From Campylobacteraceae bacterium (GTDB lineage Bacteria > Campylobacterota > Campylobacteria > Campylobacterales > Sulfurovaceae), in contig JALWVW010000195.1 of the NCBI GenBank assembly GCA_027079365.1, forward strand, positions 1-5,193: 5,193 nt of DNA, read 5' to 3'. The position numbers were made by a program, and so were the translations under genes. The notes beneath the pieces were generated by a model that ran no database searches, was not told the DNA's origin, and saw only the letters and a list, made by a program, of their open reading frames with translations. How positions within the stretch are numbered: position 1 is the first letter of the stretch; the number at the start of each line of letters is the position of its first letter. Of this stretch, positions 1-5,193 are shown piece after piece.

Positions 1-1
1 G

Positions 2-1681
2 GAGACCAACATCGCCTTTATCGATGTACCCGGACACGAGAGACTGATCAAAAACATGATCGCAGGCGCCTTTGGATTTGATGCTTCGCTGGTCGTCGTC
101 GATGCCAATGAGGGGATCATGCCACAGACCCATGAGCACCTAGAGATCCTCAACCTGCTGGGCGTGCCCCATATCCTCATCGCCCTGACCAAGAGTGACC
201 TGGTCACAGAAGCACAGCTCACCCAGAGAGAGGCAGAGCTACGGGAGTACATGGAGGGCTTTGGCAACCTGCACCTCTACGATATCCTGCCTACCAGCAT
301 CCATCAGCCCGAGACGATAGAGAAGCTCAAAGAAGCACTCTTTACACTACCGCTGCGCGCCAAGCAGGAGGATGGGCTCTTTCGTTACTATATCGACCGT
401 AGCTTCTCTATCTCCGGGGCTGGTACGGTGGTCACGGGTACGGTGCTGGACGGCAGTGTCAAGGTAGGCGATCGCCTCACTGTCGCAGAACTGGGCAAAG
501 AGGTACAGATACGCAATATCCAAGTCCATGAGACAGATAGAGAGATCGCCACCGCCTCACAAAGAGCTGCTCTAAACCTCCAAAATGCAAAATTCAATCT
601 CAAACGAGGCCATCTGCTCACCCGCAAAGGCTTCCTGCGAGGATTCCAGAGCATCGATGTCTGGGTCGAGGCGATCAGCGGACATGAGCTCCGACACAAC
701 AGCACGGTCATCTGCTTTGTCGGTACCAAGCAGGTCGAAGCCAGAGTCTTGCTCTATGCAGAAGAAGAACAGATACAACAAGGCTTTGTCAAACTGAAGT
801 TCAAAGAGAAGATGTTCTTCGTCTATGGAGAGCCTTTCGTGCTCAGTCTCTCAGGAAGAGTAGTCGCTGGTGGAAAGGTCATCAACCCTATCGATGACCC
901 CATCAAGAAACGCTTCAAACTCCCCCTGCTCACTGCACTCAAAGCACAGGATTTTCAGCAGGCATTTGCACTCCTTGTCTCCACGCACAAACGGGGGTTT
1001 GGACTCATCTCTTCCAACCAGAGATTTGGACTCAATCACGAGGCAGCATTGGAGATCGCCTCAGCGCTAGAGAGTGTCTTTGTCGATGAGAAGGAGCTGG
1101 TAGTTTACCCCTTGGATATTCTCGAAGAACTCTCTGGGTCTATTGCAGATATCTACAGTAAAAACCAGTATGCCCTCCTCTCTGCCAAGTCTATTGCACT
1201 CAAAACCAAGTGGGCAAGTGAGGGACTGGTGGGGCAGATATTAGAAAATATGGTAGCAGATGGTATTTTGAAATATGAAAATGGTATCTATAAAAATGCT
1301 GCCATTGTCATCGATGATATCTCCACAATGATATTAAATAATATATACGAAATATTGGGTACTGGTGGCATCACACCTGAAGCACCCTACAATATCTATG
1401 ACCGTCTCGACCTAGACCGCAAGATGGGAGATAATGCCCTCAAAAAGCTCACAAAGTCTCGCAAGGTAGTCAGGCTGGCGCACAACCTCTTTGTCACTTA
1501 CGAGAACCTCCAGTCTCTCATGGCACATCTCAAAACCATCATCCGCAACGAAGGCTATATAGAAATCGCAAACTTCAAAACCCACTACCCTGATCTCAGC
1601 CGCAAATATCTCATCGCCTACCTGGAGTATCTCGACAAACAAAGTGGTATCAAGACAGAAGGCAATAGGAGGTCGTTCTAG
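2..1681 (+). CDS. selB: Selenocysteine-specific translation elongation factor SelB (5' truncated by window edge)
   Basis: SelB is a cytoplasmic GTPase that binds Sec-tRNA(Sec) and the mRNA SECIS hairpin and delivers selenocysteine at UGA codons. The open frame runs from base 2 to the TAG at 1679-1681, giving 559 visible residues. The G3 motif DVPGHE is at visible residues 8-13 and the G4 motif TKSD at 63-66 (SelB often has T in place of the N of NKxD). An EF-Tu-like domain II follows, with the block SFSISGAGTVVTGTVLDG from nt 401, then domain III. The last ~230 residues form the winged-helix region that binds SECIS RNA. They end in the family-typical SRKYLIAYLEYLD near residue 535 and a Lys/Arg-containing tail. 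Bacterial SelB is about 600-620 aa, so roughly 50 residues, including the G1 P-loop, lie left of the window. The gene overlaps the next by one base. A strongly A+T-rich patch lies at 1241-1360, but the frame stays intact. Confidence 0.96.
   Translation, partial: ETNIAFIDVPGHERLIKNMIAGAFGFDASLVVVDANEGIMPQTHEHLEILNLLGVPHILIALTKSDLVTEAQLTQREAELREYMEGFGNLHLYDILPTSIHQPETIEKLKEALFTLPLRAKQEDGLFRYYIDRSFSISGAGTVVTGTVLDGSVKVGDRLTVAELGKEVQIRNIQVHETDREIATASQRAALNLQNAKFNLKRGHLLTRKGFLRGFQSIDVWVEAISGHELRHNSTVICFVGTKQVEARVLLYAEEEQIQQGFVKLKFKEKMFFVYGEPFVLSLSGRVVAGGKVINPIDDPIKKRFKLPLLTALKAQDFQQAFALLVSTHKRGFGLISSNQRFGLNHEAALEIASALESVFVDEKELVVYPLDILEELSGSIADIYSKNQYALLSAKSIALKTKWASEGLVGQILENMVADGILKYENGIYKNAAIVIDDISTMILNNIYEILGTGGITPEAPYNIYDRLDLDRKMGDNALKKLTKSRKVVRLAHNLFVTYENLQSLMAHLKTIIRNEGYIEIANFKTHYPDLSRKYLIAYLEYLDKQSGIKTEGNRRSF
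1667..1672 (+). promoter_or_regulatory. Shine-Dalgarno site deciding the GTG start at 1681
   Basis: A perfect AGGAGG lies inside the end of selB, eight bases before the GTG at 1681. It supports this non-ATG start. The next in-frame methionine is about 93 codons further on and would remove the N-terminal helices. The site also supports translational coupling to selB. Confidence 0.85.
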
Positions 1682-2406
1682 TGCAAACAGAAACCCTGGT
1701 AGAGGATGCTCTGCTTCTGGTAGAGCAGAACTTCTATTTCCTGCATGCGGGTGCGTTTTTTGATGCAGTGTCGCGTCAAACAGATCTGAGCCAGCACTAC
1801 GATCCTCGCATCTACAAAAAATTTGATGACAGTAGCGCCTATCTCTTCAATCCTGCCATTATACAGGAAGTGATGGAGGATGCTGCGCAGATACCACCCC
1901 ATCAGCCTACTCTGTTTGAATACTTTATCGAGCTCAATGCTATCCGTGGTATCTGCATGGCACTGGTAGAAGCGGTCAAGCTGGAGAGCCCCTTCAGGGA
2001 GTACATGAAACAGAAACTGGGCAGCCATTTTGAGGACTTTATCGATATCGTCTCCTTCATCCGCAATGTGCTCTCTCACAATATCCATGCAGAGATCAGA
2101 CTGGACGAGAAGGACTTCAAAGGCACCAGAGAACGCATCCTGCGTATGCGCAGAGACCCTGATGTACATTTTCGTCTGGACTACAGTATGGATCTTCCTG
2201 AGATCGGTACACCCGTAGAGGGCTATGGCTTTTCCTGTCGCGTAGACTTTGCTTCGCTGGAGGTGGGTATGCCCTTTTTGGAAGTGATACCACAGATGAC
2301 ACTGATGAAGCTTGGAGAGCTCTGTTTCAATTTCACTGTGGGGTATCGCTTGGATACCTCTCCTGCGCACCTTTCTCTTGGTACGGAAGCAGAGACCCAA
2401 CTATGA
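1681..2406 (+). CDS. Uncharacterised selB-coupled protein with a HEPN-like RX4H motif
   Basis: I do not recognise a named family for this 241-aa protein. It is probably cytoplasmic: no signal peptide and no membrane segment. Residues 1-140 look mainly alpha-helical (roughly 4-33, 58-70, 77-103 and 115-133). The C-terminal ~100 residues look more strand-rich and include a short basic stretch, RERILRMRRD, near 150-159. The most telling sequence is IRNVLSHNIH at 127-136. R128-N129-x-x-x-H133 fits the RX4-6H motif of HEPN domains, with the polar residue after Arg that HEPN RNases usually have. HEPN proteins are often RNA-cleaving or RNA-binding, but the match here is one short motif, so an RNase role is inference. 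The start is GTG with a perfect AGGAGG. The gene overlaps the selB stop by one base and its own TGA overlaps the next ATG, so it is likely co-translated with both. A coextensive antisense frame exists and is judged a shadow. Confidence 0.9.
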   Translation: MQTETLVEDALLLVEQNFYFLHAGAFFDAVSRQTDLSQHYDPRIYKKFDDSSAYLFNPAIIQEVMEDAAQIPPHQPTLFEYFIELNAIRGICMALVEAVKLESPFREYMKQKLGSHFEDFIDIVSFIRNVLSHNIHAEIRLDEKDFKGTRERILRMRRDPDVHFRLDYSMDLPEIGTPVEGYGFSCRVDFASLEVGMPFLEVIPQMTLMKLGELCFNFTVGYRLDTSPAHLSLGTEAETQL

Positions 2407-3011
2407 CACTCCTGGATATCGCAGGCCTAAGCACTGCTATGCTCCTACTTGCGATCTCACCAGGCCCTGGCGTACTGGCTACTGTCTCCAAAGCACTGAG
2501 CACAGGATTTACGCGTACCATTCCTCTGATACTGGGTATTGTGTTGGGAGATCTGCTCTTCTTGCTTTTTGCTGTCTATGGGCTCTCTTTTGTTGCAGAG
2601 AGTTTTCATGAGGTTTTTGTATGGATCCGTATTGCCGGAGCACTCTATCTGATAGGCCTGGGAGTGACGCTGTGGCGCACCAAGGCAAAAGCACACACCG
2701 ATCCCTTCCCCCATGCAACCAAACAAAGCTTTCTCTCCGGTCTCTCGATCACACTGGGCAATCCCAAGGTCATCCTCTTCTACCTCGGGTTTCTGCCTGC
2801 CTTTATCGACCTGGAGACACTCTCGGCCTATGATGTGCTAACCGTGTCTATCATCGTCTCCTCGATACTGGGAGCTGTCATGCTCTCCTATGCCCTCGTC
2901 GCCTCTCGCGCCAAAGCACTTTTCAAAAATGACAAAAGACAAACACTGCTACAGCAGATAGCCGGCACCGTCATGATTAGCGCAGGCGTGCTACTGCTAA
3001 CCAAAAGCTAG
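2403..3011 (+). CDS. LysE/RhtB-family amino-acid exporter
   Basis: This is an inner-membrane efflux protein of the LysE/RhtB superfamily, whose members export amino acids and related metabolites by proton-coupled antiport. Its 202 residues match the usual family length. The N-terminal signature SPGPGVLATVSKALSTGF (residues 19-36) carries the conserved PGP, followed by the glycine-rich LGIVLGD (44-50). The second conserved block, GNPKVILFYLGFLPAFI (119-135), is also typical. About six hydrophobic segments can be seen, near 5-25, 40-62, 70-90, 113-134, 145-167 and 184-200. A basic loop (WRTKAKAH) follows the third. The ATG lies in an ATGA overlap with the preceding gene and has only a weak ribosome site (GGAA at 2385-2388), so translation probably depends on coupling. 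The substrate cannot be told from sequence. The position two genes after selB makes a seleno- or sulfur-amino-acid substrate conceivable, but that is speculation. Confidence 0.93.
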   Translation: MTLLDIAGLSTAMLLLAISPGPGVLATVSKALSTGFTRTIPLILGIVLGDLLFLLFAVYGLSFVAESFHEVFVWIRIAGALYLIGLGVTLWRTKAKAHTDPFPHATKQSFLSGLSITLGNPKVILFYLGFLPAFIDLETLSAYDVLTVSIIVSSILGAVMLSYALVASRAKALFKNDKRQTLLQQIAGTVMISAGVLLLTKS

Positions 3012-3038
3012 TTTGTAAAAATACACCAAAGGATACCT

Positions 3039-3428
3039 ATGACACAACAAGCATTTTATGAAGCCAAACTGGCTTATGAGACTGACTCTTGGGATCTCTC
3101 TGAGATGATCAAGGACGAAAGAGAAATTGTTGTCGTGGACACACGCTCTCCCGAGTTCTATGAGAAAGAGCATATCCCTGCTGCTATCAACCTGCCGCAT
3201 CGCACAATGACACTAGAGAGTACGCAGGCACTAGACAAGTCCAAAACCTATATCACCTACTGTGATGGTATCGGATGCAACGCCTCTACCAAAGGTGCAC
3301 TCAAACTCAGCATGCTCGGCTTTGATGTCAAAGAGCTGCTGGGTGGCCTGGACTGGTGGAAGAGAGACGGACACGAGAGCGAGGGGTCAGAAGGTACTGA
3401 GAGTACCGGAGTAAACTGCGGATGCTAA
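3039..3428 (+). CDS. Single-domain rhodanese-like protein (PspE2-like)
   Basis: This 129-aa protein is one rhodanese homology domain, a fold that carries sulfur (or selenium) as a persulfide on a catalytic cysteine. It shows the VVVDTRSPEFYEKEHIPAAI block (residues 31-50; the usual D-R-E/P...HI-GA-N region), then INLPHRTM. The active-site loop is YCDGIGCNASTK (74-85) and the C-terminal GGLDWWKRDGH (102-112). This loop form, with two cysteines (C75 and C80) and AST in place of the usual CxxGxRS, is that of PspE2-like rhodaneses. C75 sits at the end of the strand where the catalytic Cys normally lies, but C80 cannot be excluded. The protein ends in an acidic, Ser/Gly-rich tail closing with C-G-C (127-129), outside the domain. 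No signal peptide is seen, so it is probably cytoplasmic. AAAGGA at 3028-3033 lies five bases before the ATG. It follows the exporter by 27 bp, probably in the same transcript. Confidence 0.94.
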   Translation: MTQQAFYEAKLAYETDSWDLSEMIKDEREIVVVDTRSPEFYEKEHIPAAINLPHRTMTLESTQALDKSKTYITYCDGIGCNASTKGALKLSMLGFDVKELLGGLDWWKRDGHESEGSEGTESTGVNCGC

Positions 3429-3456
3429 GAGAAATACTGCTAATTAATATTTATAA

Positions 3457-3463
3457 AAGGAGA
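3457..3463 (+). promoter_or_regulatory. Shine-Dalgarno site of the secreted Cys-rich protein
   Basis: AAGGAGA lies five bases before the ATG at 3469 and fixes the start so that a proper signal peptide begins the protein. The short upstream gap (3429-3456) is A+T-rich (TAATTAATATTTATAAAA) and could hold a promoter, but no -35/-10 pair with sensible spacing stands out. Confidence 0.75.
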
Positions 3464-3468
3464 GTGAC

Positions 3469-4131
3469 ATGAAAAAAACCGTATTGATCTTAAGTCTATG
3501 CTTATCCCTTGCAAGTGCTGAAAAATCTTCAAACCGCACCTGCTGGTCTTATGATACTGGGCAGCTACTGGCTCTAAAAAACCATACTTTTCCTGATGAG
3601 AAACCTGACTTGAGTTCAAAGATAGACCCTATAGAATCAGTATATATCTGGAAAAAGAAGAAGATCTCCGATGCAGAAGAAACCATAGCACTGGTCACAA
3701 AAGTATCAGGAAGAATCTATCGTCATAACTTTATTTTTTGTAGACAAAATGGGGAGGTAAAAGAGTGTGGAGGCGAATGTGACTCTGGACACTTTATGGT
3801 GGACAAGAAGATGCGTATCAAATTTGGACAGATAGATTTTGACGAAGAGATTGATGGCAAAGAACCTAGAACCATTTTGGAACTCAGGGGAGCAAAAGAG
3901 GAACAGTGGATAAAAAGTATCAAAGTACGCTGTCCCGAGTATGTCATAGAGGGGTTGCATGTATGCTATGACCATAAAAAGACGAAAGAAAGTGTCAGGT
4001 ATTATGGTTGTGTCCGTTCCAAAAAAAGCTGTAAAAGTATAGGAAAAAAGCATTTTGGAAGGTATGGCGATGACGGTGCGGCTGAATCTGCTTTTTACAG
4101 ATGTGAACAGAATAGACCAAACAGAAACTGA
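3469..4131 (+). CDS. Exported cysteine-rich protein of unknown function
   Basis: No known family was recognised for this 220-aa protein. Residues 1-17 form a Sec signal peptide: MKK, a hydrophobic core, then A15-S16-A17 as a signal peptidase I site before E18. C11 is not in a lipobox (it is preceded by Leu), so a lipoprotein is unlikely. The mature part (~203 aa, periplasmic or secreted) has nine cysteines, at 25, 91, 100, 104, 155, 166, 181, 188 and 212. C100-G-G-E-C104-D-S-G-H is a tight cluster. The spread suggests disulfides, and the odd number leaves at least one free or intermolecular. The C-terminal third is rich in Lys/Arg (KKTKESVRYYG, KSIGKKHFGRYG). The protein has no membrane helix after the signal. 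Base use is more A+T-rich than early selB (about 40% G+C over 3481-3540 by hand count). It lies 40 bp after the rhodanese with its own strong ribosome site, so a separate promoter is possible. Confidence 0.9.
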   Translation: MKKTVLILSLCLSLASAEKSSNRTCWSYDTGQLLALKNHTFPDEKPDLSSKIDPIESVYIWKKKKISDAEETIALVTKVSGRIYRHNFIFCRQNGEVKECGGECDSGHFMVDKKMRIKFGQIDFDEEIDGKEPRTILELRGAKEEQWIKSIKVRCPEYVIEGLHVCYDHKKTKESVRYYGCVRSKKSCKSIGKKHFGRYGDDGAAESAFYRCEQNRPNRN

Positions 4132-4170
4132 AGTAGTGAAAATATTTTGAAATAAAGATCTGCATAACTT

Positions 4171-4176
4171 GGAGAG
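4171..4176 (+). promoter_or_regulatory. Shine-Dalgarno site of the membrane protein gene
   Basis: GGAGAG lies six bases before the ATG at 4183 and supports that start. The rest of the gap 4132-4170 is A+T-rich and contains the perfect palindrome AAAATATTTT (4139-4148), too weak to call a terminator or operator. Confidence 0.7.
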
Positions 4177-4182
4177 AAAATA

Positions 4183-4869
4183 ATGAAAAAGAGTGCTAGG
4201 CGAAACGGCTATCTCTACAAAGCAATGTTCGACAGAAGAGTTCTGGGAAGTATTGCCGGAACTTTTTTTAAGGTGGCTGGACTGCTTACTCTCTATTTTT
4301 TCGGACTTTATACTATTTTTGCCACACAGACAGTCACAGGCGATCAGAATATCGGCGAAATCACCATGACGGTGCTGCTGCTCTTTTTGTCATGGTATGT
4401 GATTTTTGCCTATCTGCCGTTTTTTCTTTTTTTGAAAACGACCTATACTTCCTCTCGGTACCTCACACCACTTGCCAAGCTGTATGGCAGTGTACTTTCC
4501 GGAGTTGATCACACTATAGAGAAAAGAGAGAAACTCAAAATAGGGTTTTATCTGTTTGCAGCAACTGCTTTTTTACTGGTTATCGCTGTTCTGTTTTTGA
4601 AAAAAGCACCTTATATGCTAGTGATTGGTCTCGTGCCTTTTTATGTAATGGTCTATTTAAACTGGATCAAGGGACTCTATCTGGCTTTGGGAGAGAGCTT
4701 CAGTATCCACTATACACAAAACAGACAAAGATACATAAAGCGTGCTACAAGGCTGATGCTACTCATGCATATTCCGATCTTCTGGTTCTTTCAGCCCTGG
4801 GTACTACAGAGTTTGGCTGATATCTATTTTCAGGATACACAGGATGATGTGCCAGAGCACTCCAGGTAA
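4183..4869 (+). CDS. Multi-pass inner-membrane protein of unknown function
   Basis: No family was recognised for this 228-aa protein. Five hydrophobic segments can be seen at about residues 28-48, 60-85, 119-139, 143-163 and 190-210. Charges obey the positive-inside rule for a cytoplasmic N-terminus. The basic N-terminus (MKKSARR), the loop at 86-118 (with EKREKLK) and the loop at 164-189 (with RQRYIKRATR) would be inside. The neutral 49-59 loop and the acidic tail (DTQDDVPEH) would be outside. Aromatic residues are abundant in the membrane segments (FFGLYTIF, WYVIFAYLPFFLF, IFWFFQPW). No transporter signature, catalytic motif or nucleotide-binding site was found. It starts 51 bp after the exported Cys-rich gene on the same strand and may share its transcript, which would put both products at the envelope. 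It ends 22 bp before the convergent yoeB stop codon. Confidence 0.88.
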   Translation: MKKSARRNGYLYKAMFDRRVLGSIAGTFFKVAGLLTLYFFGLYTIFATQTVTGDQNIGEITMTVLLLFLSWYVIFAYLPFFLFLKTTYTSSRYLTPLAKLYGSVLSGVDHTIEKREKLKIGFYLFAATAFLLVIAVLFLKKAPYMLVIGLVPFYVMVYLNWIKGLYLALGESFSIHYTQNRQRYIKRATRLMLLMHIPIFWFFQPWVLQSLADIYFQDTQDDVPEHSR

Positions 4870-4891
4870 AGCAAATGGTACTTGCCATTGA

Positions 4892-5146
4892 TCAATAATG
4901 ATAACGACAAGAAACTACCAAGATACTCTCTTCAAATACTTCATAGACCAAACGATGTTCTTGGGTGATGCGTCTCGACCAAGTACCTGCCAACTCATGC
5001 TTGAGTGGTTCTGGTTTGCCTAGTCCATCAAAAGGGTTTCTTTTTATGTCTTGCAATAGCGCATTGATCTTCTTGAGTATTCTTTTATCTGTTGATTGCC
5101 AATACAGATAATCCGACCATGACTTTTCGCCAAAAATCAGCTTCAT
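4892..5146 (-). CDS. yoeB: YoeB toxin, ribosome-dependent mRNA interferase (Txe/YoeB family)
   Basis: YoeB is a small RelE-fold toxin that binds the ribosomal A site and cleaves mRNA there; it is held inactive in a complex with YefM. This protein is 84 aa, exactly the length of E. coli YoeB, and co-linear with it: MKLIF..SW.DYLYWQ.TDKRI.KKIN at the start, GKPEPLKH in the middle, and SRRIT.EHRLVY then CRYHY at the end. The residues known as important in E. coli YoeB are all present at the same numbers: E46, K49, R59, R65, H83 and Y84. The toxin should therefore be active. The ATG (complement of 5144-5146) overlaps the antitoxin's TGA in an ATGA junction, so translation is probably coupled to the antitoxin. 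In the family, transcription is repressed by the YefM-YoeB complex at a promoter upstream of yefM, which here lies outside the window. Confidence 0.97.
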   Translation of the reverse strand: MKLIFGEKSWSDYLYWQSTDKRILKKINALLQDIKRNPFDGLGKPEPLKHELAGTWSRRITQEHRLVYEVFEESILVVSCRYHY

Positions 5147-5193
5147 TCGATAAGTTCTCTTTCAGTACCCCTGCCTGCTCGCAACTCAGCTAT
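5143..5193 (-). CDS. yefM: YefM antitoxin, C-terminal fragment (5' part beyond window edge)
   Basis: Reading the - strand from the right edge, the frame ATA GCT GAG ... GAA TGA gives IAELRAGRGTERELIE followed by a stop at 5143-5145. This resembles the YefM C-terminus, which in E. coli ends SGKGTEKDIIE. That segment is the intrinsically flexible toxin-binding tail that neutralises YoeB. Only 16 codons are visible; a full YefM is about 80-90 aa, so its DNA-binding N-terminal part and the promoter lie to the right. The TGA overlaps the yoeB ATG (ATGA), the usual arrangement of this module. The tail motif and position make the call secure despite the short length. Confidence 0.88.
   Translation of the reverse strand: MAELRAGRGTERELIE

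Noticed and set aside
1678..2400. A 240-codon open frame on the - strand that exactly covers the selB-coupled gene.
   Set aside because: It is in codon register with the + gene and stays open only because that gene lacks TTA, CTA and TCA codons until its end. It has no recognisable product. The + frame has a perfect ribosome site and overlaps with both neighbours.
3393..3407. A perfect hairpin GGTACT-GAG-AGTACC near the end of the rhodanese gene, with TGA at 3398-3400, considered as a SECIS-like element or terminator.
   Set aside because: The TGA is out of frame, no T-run follows, and the stem is only six base pairs inside coding sequence. It is more likely chance from codons for Glu-Gly-Thr-Glu-Ser-Thr.
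3429..3456. A+T-rich stretch TAATTAATATTTATAAAA before the Cys-rich gene, considered as a promoter.
   Set aside because: The TATAAA-like hexamers lie too close to the ribosome site to leave a sensible leader, and no -35 hexamer at proper spacing was seen.
4129..4157. Possible selenocysteine readthrough of the TGA that ends the Cys-rich exported gene.
   Set aside because: Readthrough would add only seven codons before a TAA, and the bases just after the TGA form no SECIS-like hairpin.
4874..4896. Inverted repeats between the convergent stops: AATGG/CCATT with a six-base loop (4874-4889) and the palindrome ATTGATCAAT (4887-4896), considered as a bidirectional terminator.
   Set aside because: The stem is only five base pairs and no T-run lies on either side, so a rho-independent terminator is not supported.

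Overview
The window looks like ordinary bacterial chromosome. Six genes lie on the + strand and a toxin-antitoxin pair on the - strand enters from the right edge. A selenocysteine-specific elongation factor, a PspE2-like rhodanese and small orphan proteins preceded by clear AAGGAGA-type ribosome sites suggest a Campylobacterota lineage (Sulfurovum/Sulfurimonas-like). That placement is inference from protein character only; no marker gene is present.

Left part (1-3428): the window opens inside selB, about 50 residues after its expected start. selB overlaps the next gene by one base (TAGTG). That gene encodes an unrecognised 241-aa, largely helical protein carrying an R-N-x-x-x-H (RX4H) motif like that of HEPN RNase domains. 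It overlaps a LysE/RhtB-family exporter by four bases (ATGA). A single-domain rhodanese follows after 27 bp. These four genes read as one transcription unit, the first three with translational coupling. The selB link suggests, but does not prove, a role around selenium or selenoprotein synthesis for the downstream genes.

Middle part (3429-4869): two orphan genes, each with its own strong Shine-Dalgarno site. The first encodes an exported protein with nine cysteines in its mature part. The second encodes an inner-membrane protein with about five transmembrane segments. The first of these genes is visibly richer in A+T than early selB, so it may have a different history, but no insertion sequence, tRNA or attachment site is visible.

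Right edge (4892-5193, - strand): a complete yoeB toxin (84 aa, catalytic residues intact) and the last 16 codons of its yefM antitoxin, joined by the ATGA overlap typical of this module. It converges on the membrane-protein gene, with 22 bp between the two stop codons.

No rRNA, tRNA, CRISPR array, transposase or convincing rho-independent terminator was seen. No untranslated stretch exceeds about 50 bp. The best candidate for something undescribed is the selB-coupled RX4H protein.
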